Below are positions 1 through 10,938 of a stretch of DNA of 64,000 nucleotides, in pieces. The stretch lies in the NCBI RefSeq assembly GCF_000422245.1, contig NZ_ATHI01000001.1, positions 124,001 to 188,000 of the forward strand, read 5' to 3'. A model generated the notes under the pieces. That model was not told the origin of the DNA and made no database searches. It saw only the letters and a list, made by a program, of their open reading frames with translations. Every line of letters begins with the position of its first letter. Position 1 is the first letter of the stretch. This DNA comes from Alkalidesulfovibrio alkalitolerans DSM 16529. GTDB taxonomy: Bacteria; Desulfobacterota; Desulfovibrionia; Desulfovibrionales; Desulfovibrionaceae. The position numbers were made by a program, and so were the translations under genes.

Positions 1-51
1 GCTGGGGGCGACCACGATGCAGCCCGGCCGGGGCGATACGCTCAGCTCCAT
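1..51 (-). CDS. 5' end of a minus-strand gene leaving the window, possibly a STAS-type anti-sigma factor antagonist
   Basis: An ATG at 51 preceded by a GGGAG ribosome-binding site opens a minus-strand frame that runs off the left edge. Only the first 17 residues (MELSVSPRPGCIVVAPS) are visible. The alternating hydrophobic start resembles the first beta strands of STAS-domain anti-sigma antagonists. Such a protein would fit with the RsbW-like kinase and RsbU-like phosphatase encoded upstream on the same strand (4359-5931). This is an inference from very little sequence; any other protein beginning with a beta hairpin would look alike. Confidence 0.35.
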   Translation of the reverse strand, partial: MELSVSPRPGCIVVAPS

Positions 52-151
52 GGATTCTCCCTCGCGGCGAGGCGCGAAGCTCTTCACTCAATATGAAAAC
101 ATAGCACGCATCACATCCGGGCGCCATGGAAAAAGCAACGAAGCGGCGAAT

Positions 152-1012
152 CTACATCTCCAGATGCGCCTTGAAGGCGGCGAGGGTGTTTTGCATGAGC
201 ATGGCGATGGTCATGGGGCCCACGCCGCCAGGCACGGGCGTGATGGCCGCGACCTTGCCCCACAGGCCCTCGAAGTCGCAGTCGCCCTGAAGACCCGATT
301 CGGTGCGGTTGATGCCCACGTCCACCACCACGGCCCCGTCCTTGACCATCTCGGCGGTGATGAAGCGTGGTTTGCCGATGGCGGCGAAAACGAAGTCCGC
401 GCGCCTGACCTCGGCCGCAAGATCGGCCGTGCGCGAGTGGCAGACCGTGACCGTGGCGTCGGCGTATTCGCCGGACTGCATGAGCATCATGGCGAGCGGC
501 TTGCCCACGATGTTGGAGCGGCCCACGACAACGGCCCGCTTGCCGCGCGTGGGCAGGTTGTGCCGCTTGAGCAGTTCGATGCAGCCCGCGGGCGTGCAGG
601 GCCGAAGACCGGGCAGCCCGGCCGCGAGACGGCCGATGTTGACCGGGTGGAAACCGTCCACGTCCTTGCAGGGGTCGATGAGATCGAGGATGCTCTGGCT
701 TTCCAGGCCCAGCGGCAGCGGAAGCTGCACCAGGATGCCGTCGATGTCGGGATCGGCGTTCAGCTCCAGAATCAGGGCTTCGAGGTCGACCTGCTTGATG
801 TTCTCGGGCGGGGTCAGCTTGCGCGAGACGATGCCGGTCTCCTCGCAGGCCTTGACCTTGTTGCGCACGTAGACCTCGGAGGCGGGGTCCTGTCCCACGA
901 GGACCACGGCTAGGCCCGGCGCGCGGCCGCGCATGGCCTTTTGGCGGGCGACCTCGTCCCTGACTTCGGCGCGGATGGCGGCGGCGGTCGTCTTTCCGTC
1001 GAGCAGGATCAT
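152..1012 (-). CDS. folD: FolD bifunctional methylenetetrahydrofolate dehydrogenase/cyclohydrolase
   Basis: This 286-aa cytosolic enzyme interconverts 5,10-methylene-, methenyl- and 10-formyl-tetrahydrofolate in one-carbon metabolism, using NADP(H). The family landmarks are all present: the YVRNK motif at 48-52 with the active-site lysine, the DVDGFHP motif near 117-123, the dinucleotide-binding [12 protein letters not shown] at 161-172, and the C-terminal [10 protein letters not shown] signature. Length is normal. I chose the ATG at 1012 because an AAGGAGG ribosome-binding site lies just upstream and the protein then starts with the usual MILLDG; the frame stays open 24 codons further up without a better start. 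It is the distal gene of a minus-strand series after two glycosyltransferase genes, from which it is separated by about 160 bp. Confidence 0.96.
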   Translation of the reverse strand: MILLDGKTTAAAIRAEVRDEVARQKAMRGRAPGLAVVLVGQDPASEVYVRNKVKACEETGIVSRKLTPPENIKQVDLEALILELNADPDIDGILVQLPLPLGLESQSILDLIDPCKDVDGFHPVNIGRLAAGLPGLRPCTPAGCIELLKRHNLPTRGKRAVVVGRSNIVGKPLAMMLMQSGEYADATVTVCHSRTADLAAEVRRADFVFAAIGKPRFITAEMVKDGAVVVDVGINRTESGLQGDCDFEGLWGKVAAITPVPGGVGPMTIAMLMQNTLAAFKAHLEM

Positions 1013-1173
1013 GGGGCCTCCTTGGCGTCGTGGCTGTTTCGCGGGCAATGCGGCGCAGGGGGTCGGGGCGCGGCGCAGGGACATCTTTGGGAGAGATTGC
1101 GGCCCGCGTCAAGCACAGAACGACCTGCGGGGGCATACGAGCGTACCGCTGTCTGCCAGTACGATCGCCAGGC

Positions 1174-2601
1174 TCAACGGTGGAGAAGAAAAGAAAGACA
1201 GGCCTCGGCGTCCGAAAGCGCCTTGCGCCGTGCCTTCGCCGAGAAGTCGTCGTTGGCCAGGGCCATGTGCAGCCAGCTCGCCAGGGGGCGCAGGAACGGA
1301 ATCTGCGCCCGCCAGAAATCGTCGGGCATGGTTCCCCGAAGCCCCTGCCCCAGGTTTCGCGCGAAGCGCGGCATGGCCCGGCCGAGCACCTCGGCGAGAT
1401 GCGGCGCATCCTCGCGCAGCCGCGTGGCCGCAGCAAGCGCCGGGGCCTCGTCCCACAGGCCAAGGCGGGCTCCGAAATAGGCCTGCCAGAATTCGCCGCT
1501 CAGGTCGCGGGCAAAGACCGCGCGGCCCGTCTCTCGCGTGGCCGGGGAGAGCGCATACAGACCAAGGGGGCTCTTGCCGGTGCGCAAGAGCCGCGCTCCG
1601 GGCGTGCGCAGCCGCGCGGTCCTGGCGGACGGCGCGGCCGTGAGGTGGTCGGCCAGAAGCGCTACCCGGCGTGGGCTGGCGGCCGCGTGGCAGAGATGGC
1701 TTTCGCGCTCGCAGGACCAGCAGCCCGAGCAGGAGACCGAGGAGCGCAGGACGTGGTGTCCGGGCTGATACGGCCCGGTCTCCCAGGGGTGCACGTTGCC
1801 CAGGGAAAGGTTCAGGCAGGAAAGGCCGGTCCAGGCCGCGAGATGCATGGGGCCGGTGTCCGGCGTCACGAGCAGGGCCATGGTCTGGCCCACGGCGATG
1901 AATTCCTTCAGGGAGAGCTTGCCCGCCAGATTCAGGATGCGCACGGGCCCGCGCGCCCGCTCTCTGGCCGTCCGCATGGCCTCGGCGGCCAGATCCTTTT
2001 CGCCGGGGCCGCCCAGGAGCACGGGCCGCAGCCCCCGTTTGAGACACTCCACGGCGAGTTGCCCGAAGAAGGCCGGGGCGGGCCGCTTGGCCGCTTCGGA
2101 CGCGCCCACGAACAGCCCCACGGTCCGCTTCTCCGGCGGCAGGCGGCGGGGCGGATCGGGCCGCGTGGCCGCGATCAGGGACAGCGGCACGAGGTCCAGG
2201 GCGTTCAATTCGGCCCAGTGGAAGCGGTTGTGGCGGTTGCAGCCGGTGAGCGAGGCCCGGTAGAGTTGGAAATCTCCCCGGATGCGGCGCACGGCGTTCT
2301 TGTCCAGGTAGGGGCCGATCACGGTTTCCGTGTCCAGGCTCCCGGCCAGGATCGCGGCCTCGTCGCGGTGGCTCAGGTTGACGACCGCCTCGAAGCGCCG
2401 GGTTTTCAGGCGAGGGGCCGCGCTCCAGGGGAAAAATACGGCCTGGGGCGAGACGTGGTAGATGGCCGAGAAGAAGCTCTCCTCGCCCACGACCCAGATC
2501 TCGCGGCCGGGGTAGAGGCGGTGCAGCCACAGGATGAGCGGAAAGGTCAGGACGAGGTCGCCCATGCGCTGCATTTGCAGGATGCAGATGGGATTCTTCA
2601 C
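1174..2601 (-). CDS. Glycosyltransferase family 9 (heptosyltransferase-like)
   Basis: This 475-aa protein has the hallmarks of family 9 glycosyltransferases (ADP-heptose:LPS heptosyltransferases). The N-terminal ILQMQRMGDLVLTFPLI strand-loop-helix is typical, as is a C-terminal donor-site segment with TPDTGPMHLAAWTG followed by NLSLGNVHPWETGPY. A Cys-rich stretch (SCSGCWSCERESHLC, about residues 290-305) and a roughly 150-residue C-terminal extension go beyond the usual 330-350 aa. It probably adds a sugar to lipopolysaccharide or to another surface glycan. Its close linkage with the CgeB-like gene upstream (26 bp gap) suggests one glycosylation operon, possibly for surface or flagellar modification; the acceptor cannot be told from sequence. 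Confidence 0.85.
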   Translation of the reverse strand: MKNPICILQMQRMGDLVLTFPLILWLHRLYPGREIWVVGEESFFSAIYHVSPQAVFFPWSAAPRLKTRRFEAVVNLSHRDEAAILAGSLDTETVIGPYLDKNAVRRIRGDFQLYRASLTGCNRHNRFHWAELNALDLVPLSLIAATRPDPPRRLPPEKRTVGLFVGASEAAKRPAPAFFGQLAVECLKRGLRPVLLGGPGEKDLAAEAMRTARERARGPVRILNLAGKLSLKEFIAVGQTMALLVTPDTGPMHLAAWTGLSCLNLSLGNVHPWETGPYQPGHHVLRSSVSCSGCWSCERESHLCHAAASPRRVALLADHLTAAPSARTARLRTPGARLLRTGKSPLGLYALSPATRETGRAVFARDLSGEFWQAYFGARLGLWDEAPALAAATRLREDAPHLAEVLGRAMPRFARNLGQGLRGTMPDDFWRAQIPFLRPLASWLHMALANDDFSAKARRKALSDAEACLSFLLHR

Positions 2602-2627
2602 GGCCCGTGGTCCCCGTTCATACCCGG

Positions 2628-4358
<1,731 letters not shown>

Positions 4359-4799
4359 TCAGCAGGTGGATGAGCGGCCCGCGATCCAATGGCCGGGGCC
4401 GACGTTCTTGCCGATGGAGAGGATCGTCGTTCCGTTTTCGCGCACAAGGCGCATGCGGTCCATGAGCCGCTCGATGATGATCAGGCCCCGGCCGCCTTCC
4501 TCCCCTGGGCCGGGCGGCGGCGCGCTGCCGAAATCTTCGGGCGGCCCCTGGCCGTGGTCGATGACCAGCGCCTCCACGGCCTCTTCTGGGAAGAGGCGTA
4601 GCACAATTTGCAGCGTGCCGGGCGCGCCGGGTCTGTAGGCGTGCCGCACAGCGTTGGCGCAGGCCTCGGTCAGCGCCAGATCGAAGTCATGCACGATCTC
4701 GCAGTCGGCCAGGGAGTCGGCCAGGATGGCCACGGCGGCCTTGGCCAGGCGGCAGGCGGCAGGGGCCGTGGCCAGGGTTTCGAGGCGGAACTCAAGCAT
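4359..4799 (-). CDS. RsbW-like anti-sigma regulatory factor (Ser/Thr kinase, HATPase_c_2)
   Basis: This 146-aa protein has a GHKL ATP-binding fold of the RsbW/SpoIIAB type. It shows the N box LTEACANAVRHAY, a G1 box DHGQGPPEDF and a G2 box GGRGLIIIERLMD. RsbW proteins phosphorylate a STAS antagonist and bind a sigma factor or other effector. The gene overlaps the 3' end of the RsbU-type phosphatase gene by 8 bp (4792-4799), so the two are translationally coupled and form the kinase/phosphatase half of a partner-switching pathway. The phosphorylated antagonist is not certain; the partial gene at 1-51 is a candidate. Confidence 0.88.
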   Translation of the reverse strand: MLEFRLETLATAPAACRLAKAAVAILADSLADCEIVHDFDLALTEACANAVRHAYRPGAPGTLQIVLRLFPEEAVEALVIDHGQGPPEDFGSAPPPGPGEEGGRGLIIIERLMDRMRLVRENGTTILSIGKNVGPGHWIAGRSSTC

Positions 4800-5931
4800 G
4801 GGGACTCCGCGAAAGCCATAGGGCGGTCAGGTCGTCTCTTTCCGCAGTATCGCCCTTGGAAAGCGCGTCCAAACTCTCGGCCAGGGGGGCCAGGAAGGGG
4901 CCGGAAAATGTCAGGCGCTCACCGACCAGATCGAGGAAGCGCGGCAGGCCGAAGACGCCACCCGACTCGTCGCGCCATTCGAAGAGGCCGTCGGTGAAGG
5001 CAAAGAGGCCGAAGCGCTCGGTCAATTCGGCATGGCCCAGCGAGGCATTGCAATCCATGACTCCGAGCAGGGGCATGGTCGCTTCGAGGAGCAGCGGCTC
5101 CTCGCCTTCGCGGGCGAGCAGCGCGGGCGGGTGGCCGCAGTTCACGTAGGTCAGGAGGCGGTTCGCGCAGTCCAGGTCGGCGGCGAAGAGGGTGGCGAAG
5201 TCGCCGTCGCCGCGCAGGTCCAGAAGATGCCGATTGATGCGTCCGGCCAGGACGTCCAGAGCCAGTCCGTCGGCCCAGGCGGCGTGGAACAGGGTGCGCA
5301 CCACGGCCATGAGGAAGGCTGCGCGCGCGCCGTGGCCCGAAACGTCGGCCACGATGCAGCGCACGCGGTCCTCGCCGAGCGGGACGCAGTCGAAATAGTC
5401 GCCGCTGGCCAAGGCCGAGGCGCGGTGCAGGACTTCGCTCGAAAGCCCCCCCGGCAGCCTTGGCGGCGTTTCGGGCAGCATGCGCCGCTGTAAGGCGGCG
5501 ATGCGCGACAGTTCCAGGGCGGTACGCTCGTGCGCGGCCCGCAATTCGCGCATCAGCAGCACTTGGCGCGCGGCCGCGCCCACGCGGGCCAGGAGTTCGC
5601 CCTTGTGGAAGGGCTTGGTCAGGAAATCGTTGGCCCCCAGGTTCAGGGCCTCGGCCTTGAGCGCCTGGTCGTCCGAGGCTGTGAGCATGATGACCACGGC
5701 CTCGTCCTCGCCGCGCCGCCTCAGTTCGCTCACCACCTCAAGACCCGAGAGGCCAGGCATGTTCACGTCGAGGATGACGATCTCGGGACGGTTGCGGGCG
5801 AAGGCCGAAAGCGCGGTTTCGCCGTCCGGCGCGGTATGCACCGCATAATCCTCTTCAAGGATGCGGCGCAGAAGATTCCTGATGGGCGTGGTGTCGTCCA
5901 CCACGAGGACGGTGACGGGTTCGGCGTTCAT
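4792..5931 (-). CDS. Response regulator with PP2C (SpoIIE/RsbU-type) phosphatase domain
   Basis: About 379 aa. An N-terminal CheY-like receiver (VLVVDD at the start, phospho-acceptor Asp in LDVNMPG, TAS and KPF motifs) is followed by a short coiled linker and a SpoIIE-type PP2C phosphatase domain (SGDYFDCVPL, VADVSGHGARAAFLMA, NCGHPPALL, FTDGLFEW). It is expected to dephosphorylate a STAS anti-sigma antagonist when its receiver is phosphorylated, opposing the RsbW-like kinase of the adjacent coupled gene. I favour the ATG at 5931, which puts the receiver at the N terminus. An upstream in-frame GTG at 6006 would add 25 residues without family similarity. No dedicated histidine kinase is encoded nearby. 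Confidence 0.9.
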   Translation of the reverse strand: MNAEPVTVLVVDDTTPIRNLLRRILEEDYAVHTAPDGETALSAFARNRPEIVILDVNMPGLSGLEVVSELRRRGEDEAVVIMLTASDDQALKAEALNLGANDFLTKPFHKGELLARVGAAARQVLLMRELRAAHERTALELSRIAALQRRMLPETPPRLPGGLSSEVLHRASALASGDYFDCVPLGEDRVRCIVADVSGHGARAAFLMAVVRTLFHAAWADGLALDVLAGRINRHLLDLRGDGDFATLFAADLDCANRLLTYVNCGHPPALLAREGEEPLLLEATMPLLGVMDCNASLGHAELTERFGLFAFTDGLFEWRDESGGVFGLPRFLDLVGERLTFSGPFLAPLAESLDALSKGDTAERDDLTALWLSRSPHA

Positions 5932-6016
5932 CGCGGGCGGGCGTTCCTTGGGCGCGGCATGCGAGGCATGGTAGGCCAAGGCGGGATTTTGGTAAAGTCG
6001 CCGCACCCGGGCACCG

Positions 6017-6481
6017 TCACATCCCCGCGTCGTCGAGAAGGATCGTGACCGGGCCGTGGTTGGTCAGTTCCACGTCCATGTGCGCGCCGAAAACTCCGGC
6101 CGCGATCCGGCCGGGCAGCCGTGCGTTCAGATCCGCGAGCAGCCGCTCGTAGAGGACTTGCGCGACGTCCGGGGGCGCGGCGAGGTGAAACGAGGGTCGG
6201 AGCCCCTTGGCGCAGTCGGCGTAGAGCGTGAACTGCGACACGGCCAGGACGGAGCCGCCGATGTCGGCTACGGAAAGGTTGATCTTGCCGTCCTTGTCGG
6301 CGAAGACGCGAAGCCCGCAGAGCTTGTCGAGCATCTTGGACCAGCGCGGCAGGGTCGGCAGATCGGGGCCATCCTCGCGGCCGAAGCCCACTAGGCACAG
6401 CAGGCCGGGACCGATTTCGCCGACCACCGCGCCGTCCACGCGCACGCGGGCGTTTCTCACGCGCTGCGCGAGGATCCTCAT
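6017..6481 (-). CDS. dtd: D-aminoacyl-tRNA deacylase (DTD)
   Basis: A 154-aa protein that hydrolyses D-aminoacyl-tRNA and mischarged glycyl-tRNA, a translation quality-control step. It begins with the family signature MRILAQRVRNARVRVDG. It carries the catalytic SQFTLYAD motif at 82-89 and a cross-subunit Gly-cisPro motif as NHGPVT at 141-146, where NxGPVT is usual. The ATG at 6481 overlaps the queD stop codon (ATGA) and has a GGAGGA ribosome-binding site, so it is translationally coupled to queD. Confidence 0.95.
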   Translation of the reverse strand: MRILAQRVRNARVRVDGAVVGEIGPGLLCLVGFGREDGPDLPTLPRWSKMLDKLCGLRVFADKDGKINLSVADIGGSVLAVSQFTLYADCAKGLRPSFHLAAPPDVAQVLYERLLADLNARLPGRIAAGVFGAHMDVELTNHGPVTILLDDAGM

Positions 6482-6867
6482 GGCTCGTCCTCCAGGTACA
6501 CGGCCCACTGGCCGGGTTTTTCAGCCACCTGCACCCTCTTCAGCCGCACGGGATAGGGAGAGAGGCGCTCGGCAAGCAGCCGGAAGACGTGGCGCGCGAT
6601 GTGCTCGCTCGACGGGTTGACGTCGCGAAAGGGCGGCGTGTCGTTCAGGTGCGCGTGGTCCAGGGTTTCGAGCACGGCCTTGGTCTCGGTCTTGAGTATC
6701 TTGAAATCGAGCACCAGCCCCGTGGCCGGGTCGGGGTCGCGGCCCTCCACCTCCACCGTGACCGAGAAGTTGTGGCCGTGCAGGGCCTCGCATTTACCGC
6801 CGTAGTTGCGCAGGCAGTGCGAGGCAGAGAAATCAAGGGTCACACCGATCAGCCAGCGTCCCGGCAT
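6478..6867 (-). CDS. queD: QueD / 6-pyruvoyl-tetrahydropterin synthase family (6-carboxytetrahydropterin synthase)
   Basis: A 129-aa protein of the PTPS fold. Zinc-binding histidines are visible in SASHCL and HGHN, the catalytic cysteine in GGKCEALHGHN, and a LDHAHLND motif and a PSSEHIARHVF segment follow. QueD makes 6-carboxy-5,6,7,8-tetrahydropterin from 7,8-dihydroneopterin triphosphate in queuosine biosynthesis; other PTPS-family roles are possible, and no other queuosine gene is in the window. The ATG at 6867 is preferred because AAGGAG lies 7-8 bp upstream; a longer frame extends into the palindromic repeat at 6885. The stop overlaps the dtd start. Confidence 0.9.
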   Translation of the reverse strand: MPGRWLIGVTLDFSASHCLRNYGGKCEALHGHNFSVTVEVEGRDPDPATGLVLDFKILKTETKAVLETLDHAHLNDTPPFRDVNPSSEHIARHVFRLLAERLSPYPVRLKRVQVAEKPGQWAVYLEDEP

Positions 6868-6884
6868 GGCGAATCTCCTTTTGG

Positions 6885-7003
6885 GCCGCGGAAAAAGTCC
6901 CATCTGCCGCGTTGCTGTGAAACGTTCAAACCCTCGCGATTGTTATGCGCGTCGGCCTTGAATGTTTTGTGCGCCTTGCATCTGAGCCTTATTGAGCAGC
7001 CTG
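6885..7003. repeat. Dispersed palindromic element, copy 1
   Basis: About 119 bp whose ends and several internal blocks match the other copies: AAAAAGTCCCATCTGC near one end, GCGTCGGCCTTGA in the middle, GCGCCTTGCATCTG near the other, closing with GAGCAGCCTG. The two halves are imperfect inverted repeats. It lies between dnaE and queD, which point the same way, so it forms the dnaE terminator region and the leader of queD. Confidence 0.8.
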
Positions 7004-7025
7004 AAAACAGGGTTTGTCAACATTC

Positions 7026-10000
7026 TCAGGCCGCGTCGGAGGCGGCCAGGGTTTTCATCCAGGCGTCGATGTCCTTCTGGAACTGCGGCCCCGGCGAGAC
7101 GCGAAAACGTGTGTCGAGTTTCAGGTGGCACGAGACCTCGGGCAGCACAAGGGTCACGTGGATCTCGGCCAGGCCCGGGTGGCGGGCCAGGATGTCCTTA
7201 AGCTCCGCGAGCGCGTCGAGCCGTTCCTCCGGGATGGAGAGCACGAGGCGGCAGGGCTCCTCGGCCCCGGCCTGGACCTCGGAGAGGAGTTGGGCCTTTT
7301 CCGCGAAGAGCTTGGCCTTCTTGGGCGCGTCCTCGGCCGCGTCCTCCTCGGCCGGGGCGATCCTGGCCGTGATCTTCAGCGGCTGGTCCGTGTCCAGAAG
7401 CTCGCGCATGGTCTCGAAGGCCCGGGGAAAGACCAGCATCTCGCACGAGCCGGTCAGGTCCTCCACCTGACAGATGGCCATTTTGTCGCCCTTCTTGGTG
7501 AAGCGCTCCTGCTTGCCCGCGATGACCACGGCCGTCTCGACCTCTGTTTCGGCCCCCATTTCCGCGCATTCGGCCAAGGTGGCCAGGCGCAGCCGCCTGA
7601 TCTCGTTTCGCCAGGCGAGCAGCGGGTGCGAGGAGAGGTAGAGTCCGAGCGCGTCCTTCTCGAAGCGCAGCTTCTCCTCGTCCTCCCATTCGGCCAGGGT
7701 CTGCTCCTCGCAGGAAAGGCCGAGGCCCGGCAGGCAGGCGGGCTTCTCGCTCAAGAGTCCCATTAGCGACATCTGGCCGGATTCCTTGTCCTTCTGGCGC
7801 TTGTTGCCCTGGCCGTGGACCCGTTCGAGTCCCGCGAACATGGCCGCGCGTGTGGCCCCGAAGCAGTCCAGCGCGCCGGACTTGACGAGGTGTTCGAGCA
7901 CTCGCTTGGTGGTCTTGCGCAGGTTCGCGCGGCTGCACAGGTCGAGCATGGAGGTGAAGGGGCCGTCCGCCTCCCGGTGCTCGATGATGTCGCGGATGGC
8001 CTCCTGACCCACGTTCTTCACGCCGCCAAGGCCGTAGCGCACGGCCGCGCCGCCCTCGGGCAGCGTCTCCACGCCGAAGGCGTACAGGCTCTTGTTGATG
8101 TCGGGGCCGAGCACGCGGATGTCCATGTCGCGGCAGGCGTTGATGTACTTGAGGATCTTGTCCTGATCCTCGATTTCCGAGGTCATCAGGGCGGCCATGA
8201 ACTCGCGCGGGTAGTGCGCCTTGAGCCAGGCCGTGTGGTAGGAGATGAGGGCGTAGGCCGCGGAGTGCGACTTGTTGAAGCCGTATTCCGCGAACTTCTC
8301 CATGAGGTCGAATATTTCGTTGGCCGTGGCCTCGGAGATTTCGTTCTCGCGCGCGCCAGAAAGGAAGCGCTCGCGCTGCGCGGCCATCTCTTCGGCGATC
8401 TTTTTGCCCATGGCCCGGCGCAAGAGGTCGCCCTCGCCCAGGGAGTAGTTGGCGATGACCTGGGCGGTCTTCATGACCTGCTCCTGGTAGACCATGACGC
8501 CGTAGGTGGGGCGAAGCGTTTCCTCCAGGGAGGGGTGCGGGTATTCGACCGGGATGCGGCCGTGCTTGCGGTCGATGAACTGGTCCACCATGCCCGAGCC
8601 GAGCGGACCCGGCCGGTACAGGGCGAGCATGGCGATGAGGTCTTCGAAGCAGGTCGGGCGCAGCTTCATCAAGTATTTGCGCATGCCCTGCGACTCCACC
8701 TGGAAGACGCCGTCCGTGTCGCCGCGCGCATACAGTTCGTAGGTCGCGGGGTCGTCCAGGGGCAGGGTGTCCAGGTCGGGCGGGGCCTTTCCCTGGCGCG
8801 CGATGTTGTCCAGGGTGTCCTGGATCACGGTCATGGTCCGAAGGCCCAAAAAGTCGAATTTGACCAGGCCGACCTTCTCCACCTTCTTCATGTCGAACTG
8901 GGTGACGATTTCCCCGTTCTTTCCCGTGTACAGCGGCAGGTACTCGACCATGGGCTTGTCCGAGATGACCACGCCCGCCGCGTGCACCGAGGCGTGGCGG
9001 CAAAGCCCCTCCAGGCGGCGCGAGACGTCCAGGAGCTCGTGCACACGCTCGTCCGTCTCGTAGAGCGTCTTCAGCTCCGGTTCCTTGTCCAGGGCCTTGT
9101 CGATGGTCATCTTCAGCTCTTCGGGGATGAGCTTGGCGATGCGGTTGGCCTCGGCGAAGGAGAAGCCCATGGCCCGGGCCACGTCGCGCACCGCCGCCTT
9201 GGCCTTCATCTTTCCGAAGGTCGTGATCTGGGCCACGGAATCGTCGCCGTACTTCTTGCAGACGTAGTCGCGGATGACCTCCAGGCGGCGGCGTTCGCAG
9301 AAGTCGATGTCGATGTCCGGCATGGAGACGCGCTCCACGTTCAGGAAGCGTTCGAAGAGCAGGTTGTAGGGCAAGGGGTCGATGTTGGTGATGCGCAGGG
9401 CGTAGGCCACCAGGCTTCCGGCGGCCGAGCCGCGCCCCGGCCCCACGGGGATGCCGTTGTCCTTGGCCCAGTTGATGAAGTCCTGCACGATCAGAAAGTA
9501 GGCCGGGAACTGCATCTCGCAGATGACGTCGAGTTCGTGTTTGAGCCTGGCCCAATACTCCTCGTGGCGCTCGGCCGGGATCAGGGCCAGCCGCTTCTTC
9601 AGCCCTTCCTCGGAGAGGCGGCGGAATTCGGCCTCCAGGGTCATGCCCTCGGGCAGGTCGTAGACCGGGAAGTGCAGGCTCTTCAGGTCCAGTTCCACCT
9701 CGCACTGCTCGGCGATGCGCACGGTGTTGGCCACGGCCTCGGGGCAGTGGGCGAACTCCTTCTCCATCTCCTCGGGCGGCCGGAAATACAGGTCGTTGGT
9801 GCCAAAGCGCATGCGCTTTGGGTCGTCCACCTGGGCCGCGGTCTGGATGCACAGGAGCACGTCGTGGGCGTTCACGTCGTCGGCGTTCAGGTAGTGGCAA
9901 TCGTTGGTCGCCACCAGCGGCAGCGAGAGGCCCTCGGCCAGTTCCAGGAGCCGGTCGTTGACCGTGTGCTGCTCGGCGATGCCGTTGGACTGAAGCTCCA

Positions 10001-10517
10001 GGTAGAAGCGGCCAGGGAAGAGCGAGGCATAGAGTTCTGTCAGGCGGCGGGCCTCGTCCATGCCGCTGCCGATGATGGCCCTGGGGATCTCGCCCGCGAG
10101 GCAGGCGGAGAGCGCGATGAGGCCCTCGTTGTGCGCGGCCAGAAGCTCGTGGTCCACGCGCGGCTTGTAGTGGAAGCCCTCGCGGTAGCCCGAGGTCACG
10201 AGCTTGAGCAGGTTCTTGTAGCCGCTCAGGTTCTGGGCCAGCAGCACGAGGTGAAAGCCCGCCTCGCGCTGCGACGCAGCCTTCTTCTCGAAGCGCGAGC
10301 CGTTGGCCACGTAGACCTCGCAGCCCAGGATGGGTTTGAGCCCATACTTCTTGGCCGTGAGGTAGAAGTCGAGCGCGCCGTGCATGTTGCCGTGGTCGGT
10401 GATGGCGCAGGCGGGCATGCCGTAGTCGATGGCGCGGGCGCAGAGGTCGCCGACGCGGATCGCCCCGTCGAGGAGCGAATACTCGGTGTGGCAGTGCAGA
10501 TGGACAAACGTGGACAT
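7026..10517 (-). CDS. dnaE: DNA polymerase III alpha subunit
   Basis: A 1163-aa replicative polymerase, matching the usual DnaE length. The N-terminal PHP domain begins at HLHCHTEYSLLDGA with its metal-binding histidines intact. The palm carries the catalytic aspartates in MPDIDIDF near residue 400 and KFDFLGLRTM near 555. A helix-hairpin-helix region (VRYGLGGVKNVGQEAI) and a C-terminal OB fold (TKKGDKMAICQVEDLTGSCEML) follow. The ATG at 10517 gives a canonical start; the ribosome-binding site is weak. It is the first gene of the minus-strand block. About 420 bp without a gene lie upstream, with an abrupt compositional change inside that gap. Confidence 0.98.
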   Translation of the reverse strand: MSTFVHLHCHTEYSLLDGAIRVGDLCARAIDYGMPACAITDHGNMHGALDFYLTAKKYGLKPILGCEVYVANGSRFEKKAASQREAGFHLVLLAQNLSGYKNLLKLVTSGYREGFHYKPRVDHELLAAHNEGLIALSACLAGEIPRAIIGSGMDEARRLTELYASLFPGRFYLELQSNGIAEQHTVNDRLLELAEGLSLPLVATNDCHYLNADDVNAHDVLLCIQTAAQVDDPKRMRFGTNDLYFRPPEEMEKEFAHCPEAVANTVRIAEQCEVELDLKSLHFPVYDLPEGMTLEAEFRRLSEEGLKKRLALIPAERHEEYWARLKHELDVICEMQFPAYFLIVQDFINWAKDNGIPVGPGRGSAAGSLVAYALRITNIDPLPYNLLFERFLNVERVSMPDIDIDFCERRRLEVIRDYVCKKYGDDSVAQITTFGKMKAKAAVRDVARAMGFSFAEANRIAKLIPEELKMTIDKALDKEPELKTLYETDERVHELLDVSRRLEGLCRHASVHAAGVVISDKPMVEYLPLYTGKNGEIVTQFDMKKVEKVGLVKFDFLGLRTMTVIQDTLDNIARQGKAPPDLDTLPLDDPATYELYARGDTDGVFQVESQGMRKYLMKLRPTCFEDLIAMLALYRPGPLGSGMVDQFIDRKHGRIPVEYPHPSLEETLRPTYGVMVYQEQVMKTAQVIANYSLGEGDLLRRAMGKKIAEEMAAQRERFLSGARENEISEATANEIFDLMEKFAEYGFNKSHSAAYALISYHTAWLKAHYPREFMAALMTSEIEDQDKILKYINACRDMDIRVLGPDINKSLYAFGVETLPEGGAAVRYGLGGVKNVGQEAIRDIIEHREADGPFTSMLDLCSRANLRKTTKRVLEHLVKSGALDCFGATRAAMFAGLERVHGQGNKRQKDKESGQMSLMGLLSEKPACLPGLGLSCEEQTLAEWEDEEKLRFEKDALGLYLSSHPLLAWRNEIRRLRLATLAECAEMGAETEVETAVVIAGKQERFTKKGDKMAICQVEDLTGSCEMLVFPRAFETMRELLDTDQPLKITARIAPAEEDAAEDAPKKAKLFAEKAQLLSEVQAGAEEPCRLVLSIPEERLDALAELKDILARHPGLAEIHVTLVLPEVSCHLKLDTRFRVSPGPQFQKDIDAWMKTLAASDAA

Positions 10518-10938
10518 TCGGTCAACCTGTGGGAATGATTCGTTTTCGAGGCCAGATGGGATGGCCTCGTGGCGGACACGCTACCCCATCCGGAGGCGAA
10601 GGGGAAGCCTGCCGGGAGATGCCCCTGGCGGCCATGGAAGACCTGCCCCGGAGCCCGGGCCGCAAGTCGTCATCCGCGTCTGCGAAAGCGCCGGACCCGC
10701 CGTCCATTGGAGCGGGGCTATGGTGGGTCAGGCAAGATGAGAACTAAGGAATCCGGGGAGCGCGTGAGGCTTGATATGAGCCAGATGCGCGACTGACGCT
10801 GGTTTGCGGGCACGCACGAAAATGAATAGGCACGAATGCCAACTTGAGAATTTTAGCTAAAAATCTACGTTTTTTGCAGCCAACATGAGAAAATGTTTTC
10901 ACGAGAACGCGCGTCCAGCTAGTCTAGTATTTATTATT
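10518..10938. other. Intergenic region at the edge of an AT-rich accessory patch
   Basis: I see no gene here. The first 280 bp are GC-rich like the core. From about 10800 the sequence turns AT-rich, with a perfect 12-bp palindrome TTTTAGCTAAAA at 10851-10862 and a GAAAATGTTTTC inverted motif near 10889. This is the left edge of the accessory patch. No tRNA or integrase is visible. Confidence 0.5.

Noticed and set aside
17-913. Long plus-strand open frames opposite folD, dnaE (e.g. 7815-10538), the glycosyltransferases and tamB
   Set aside because: They mirror GC-rich genes in the opposite frame, have His/Arg/Gly-rich low-complexity translations and no family motifs.
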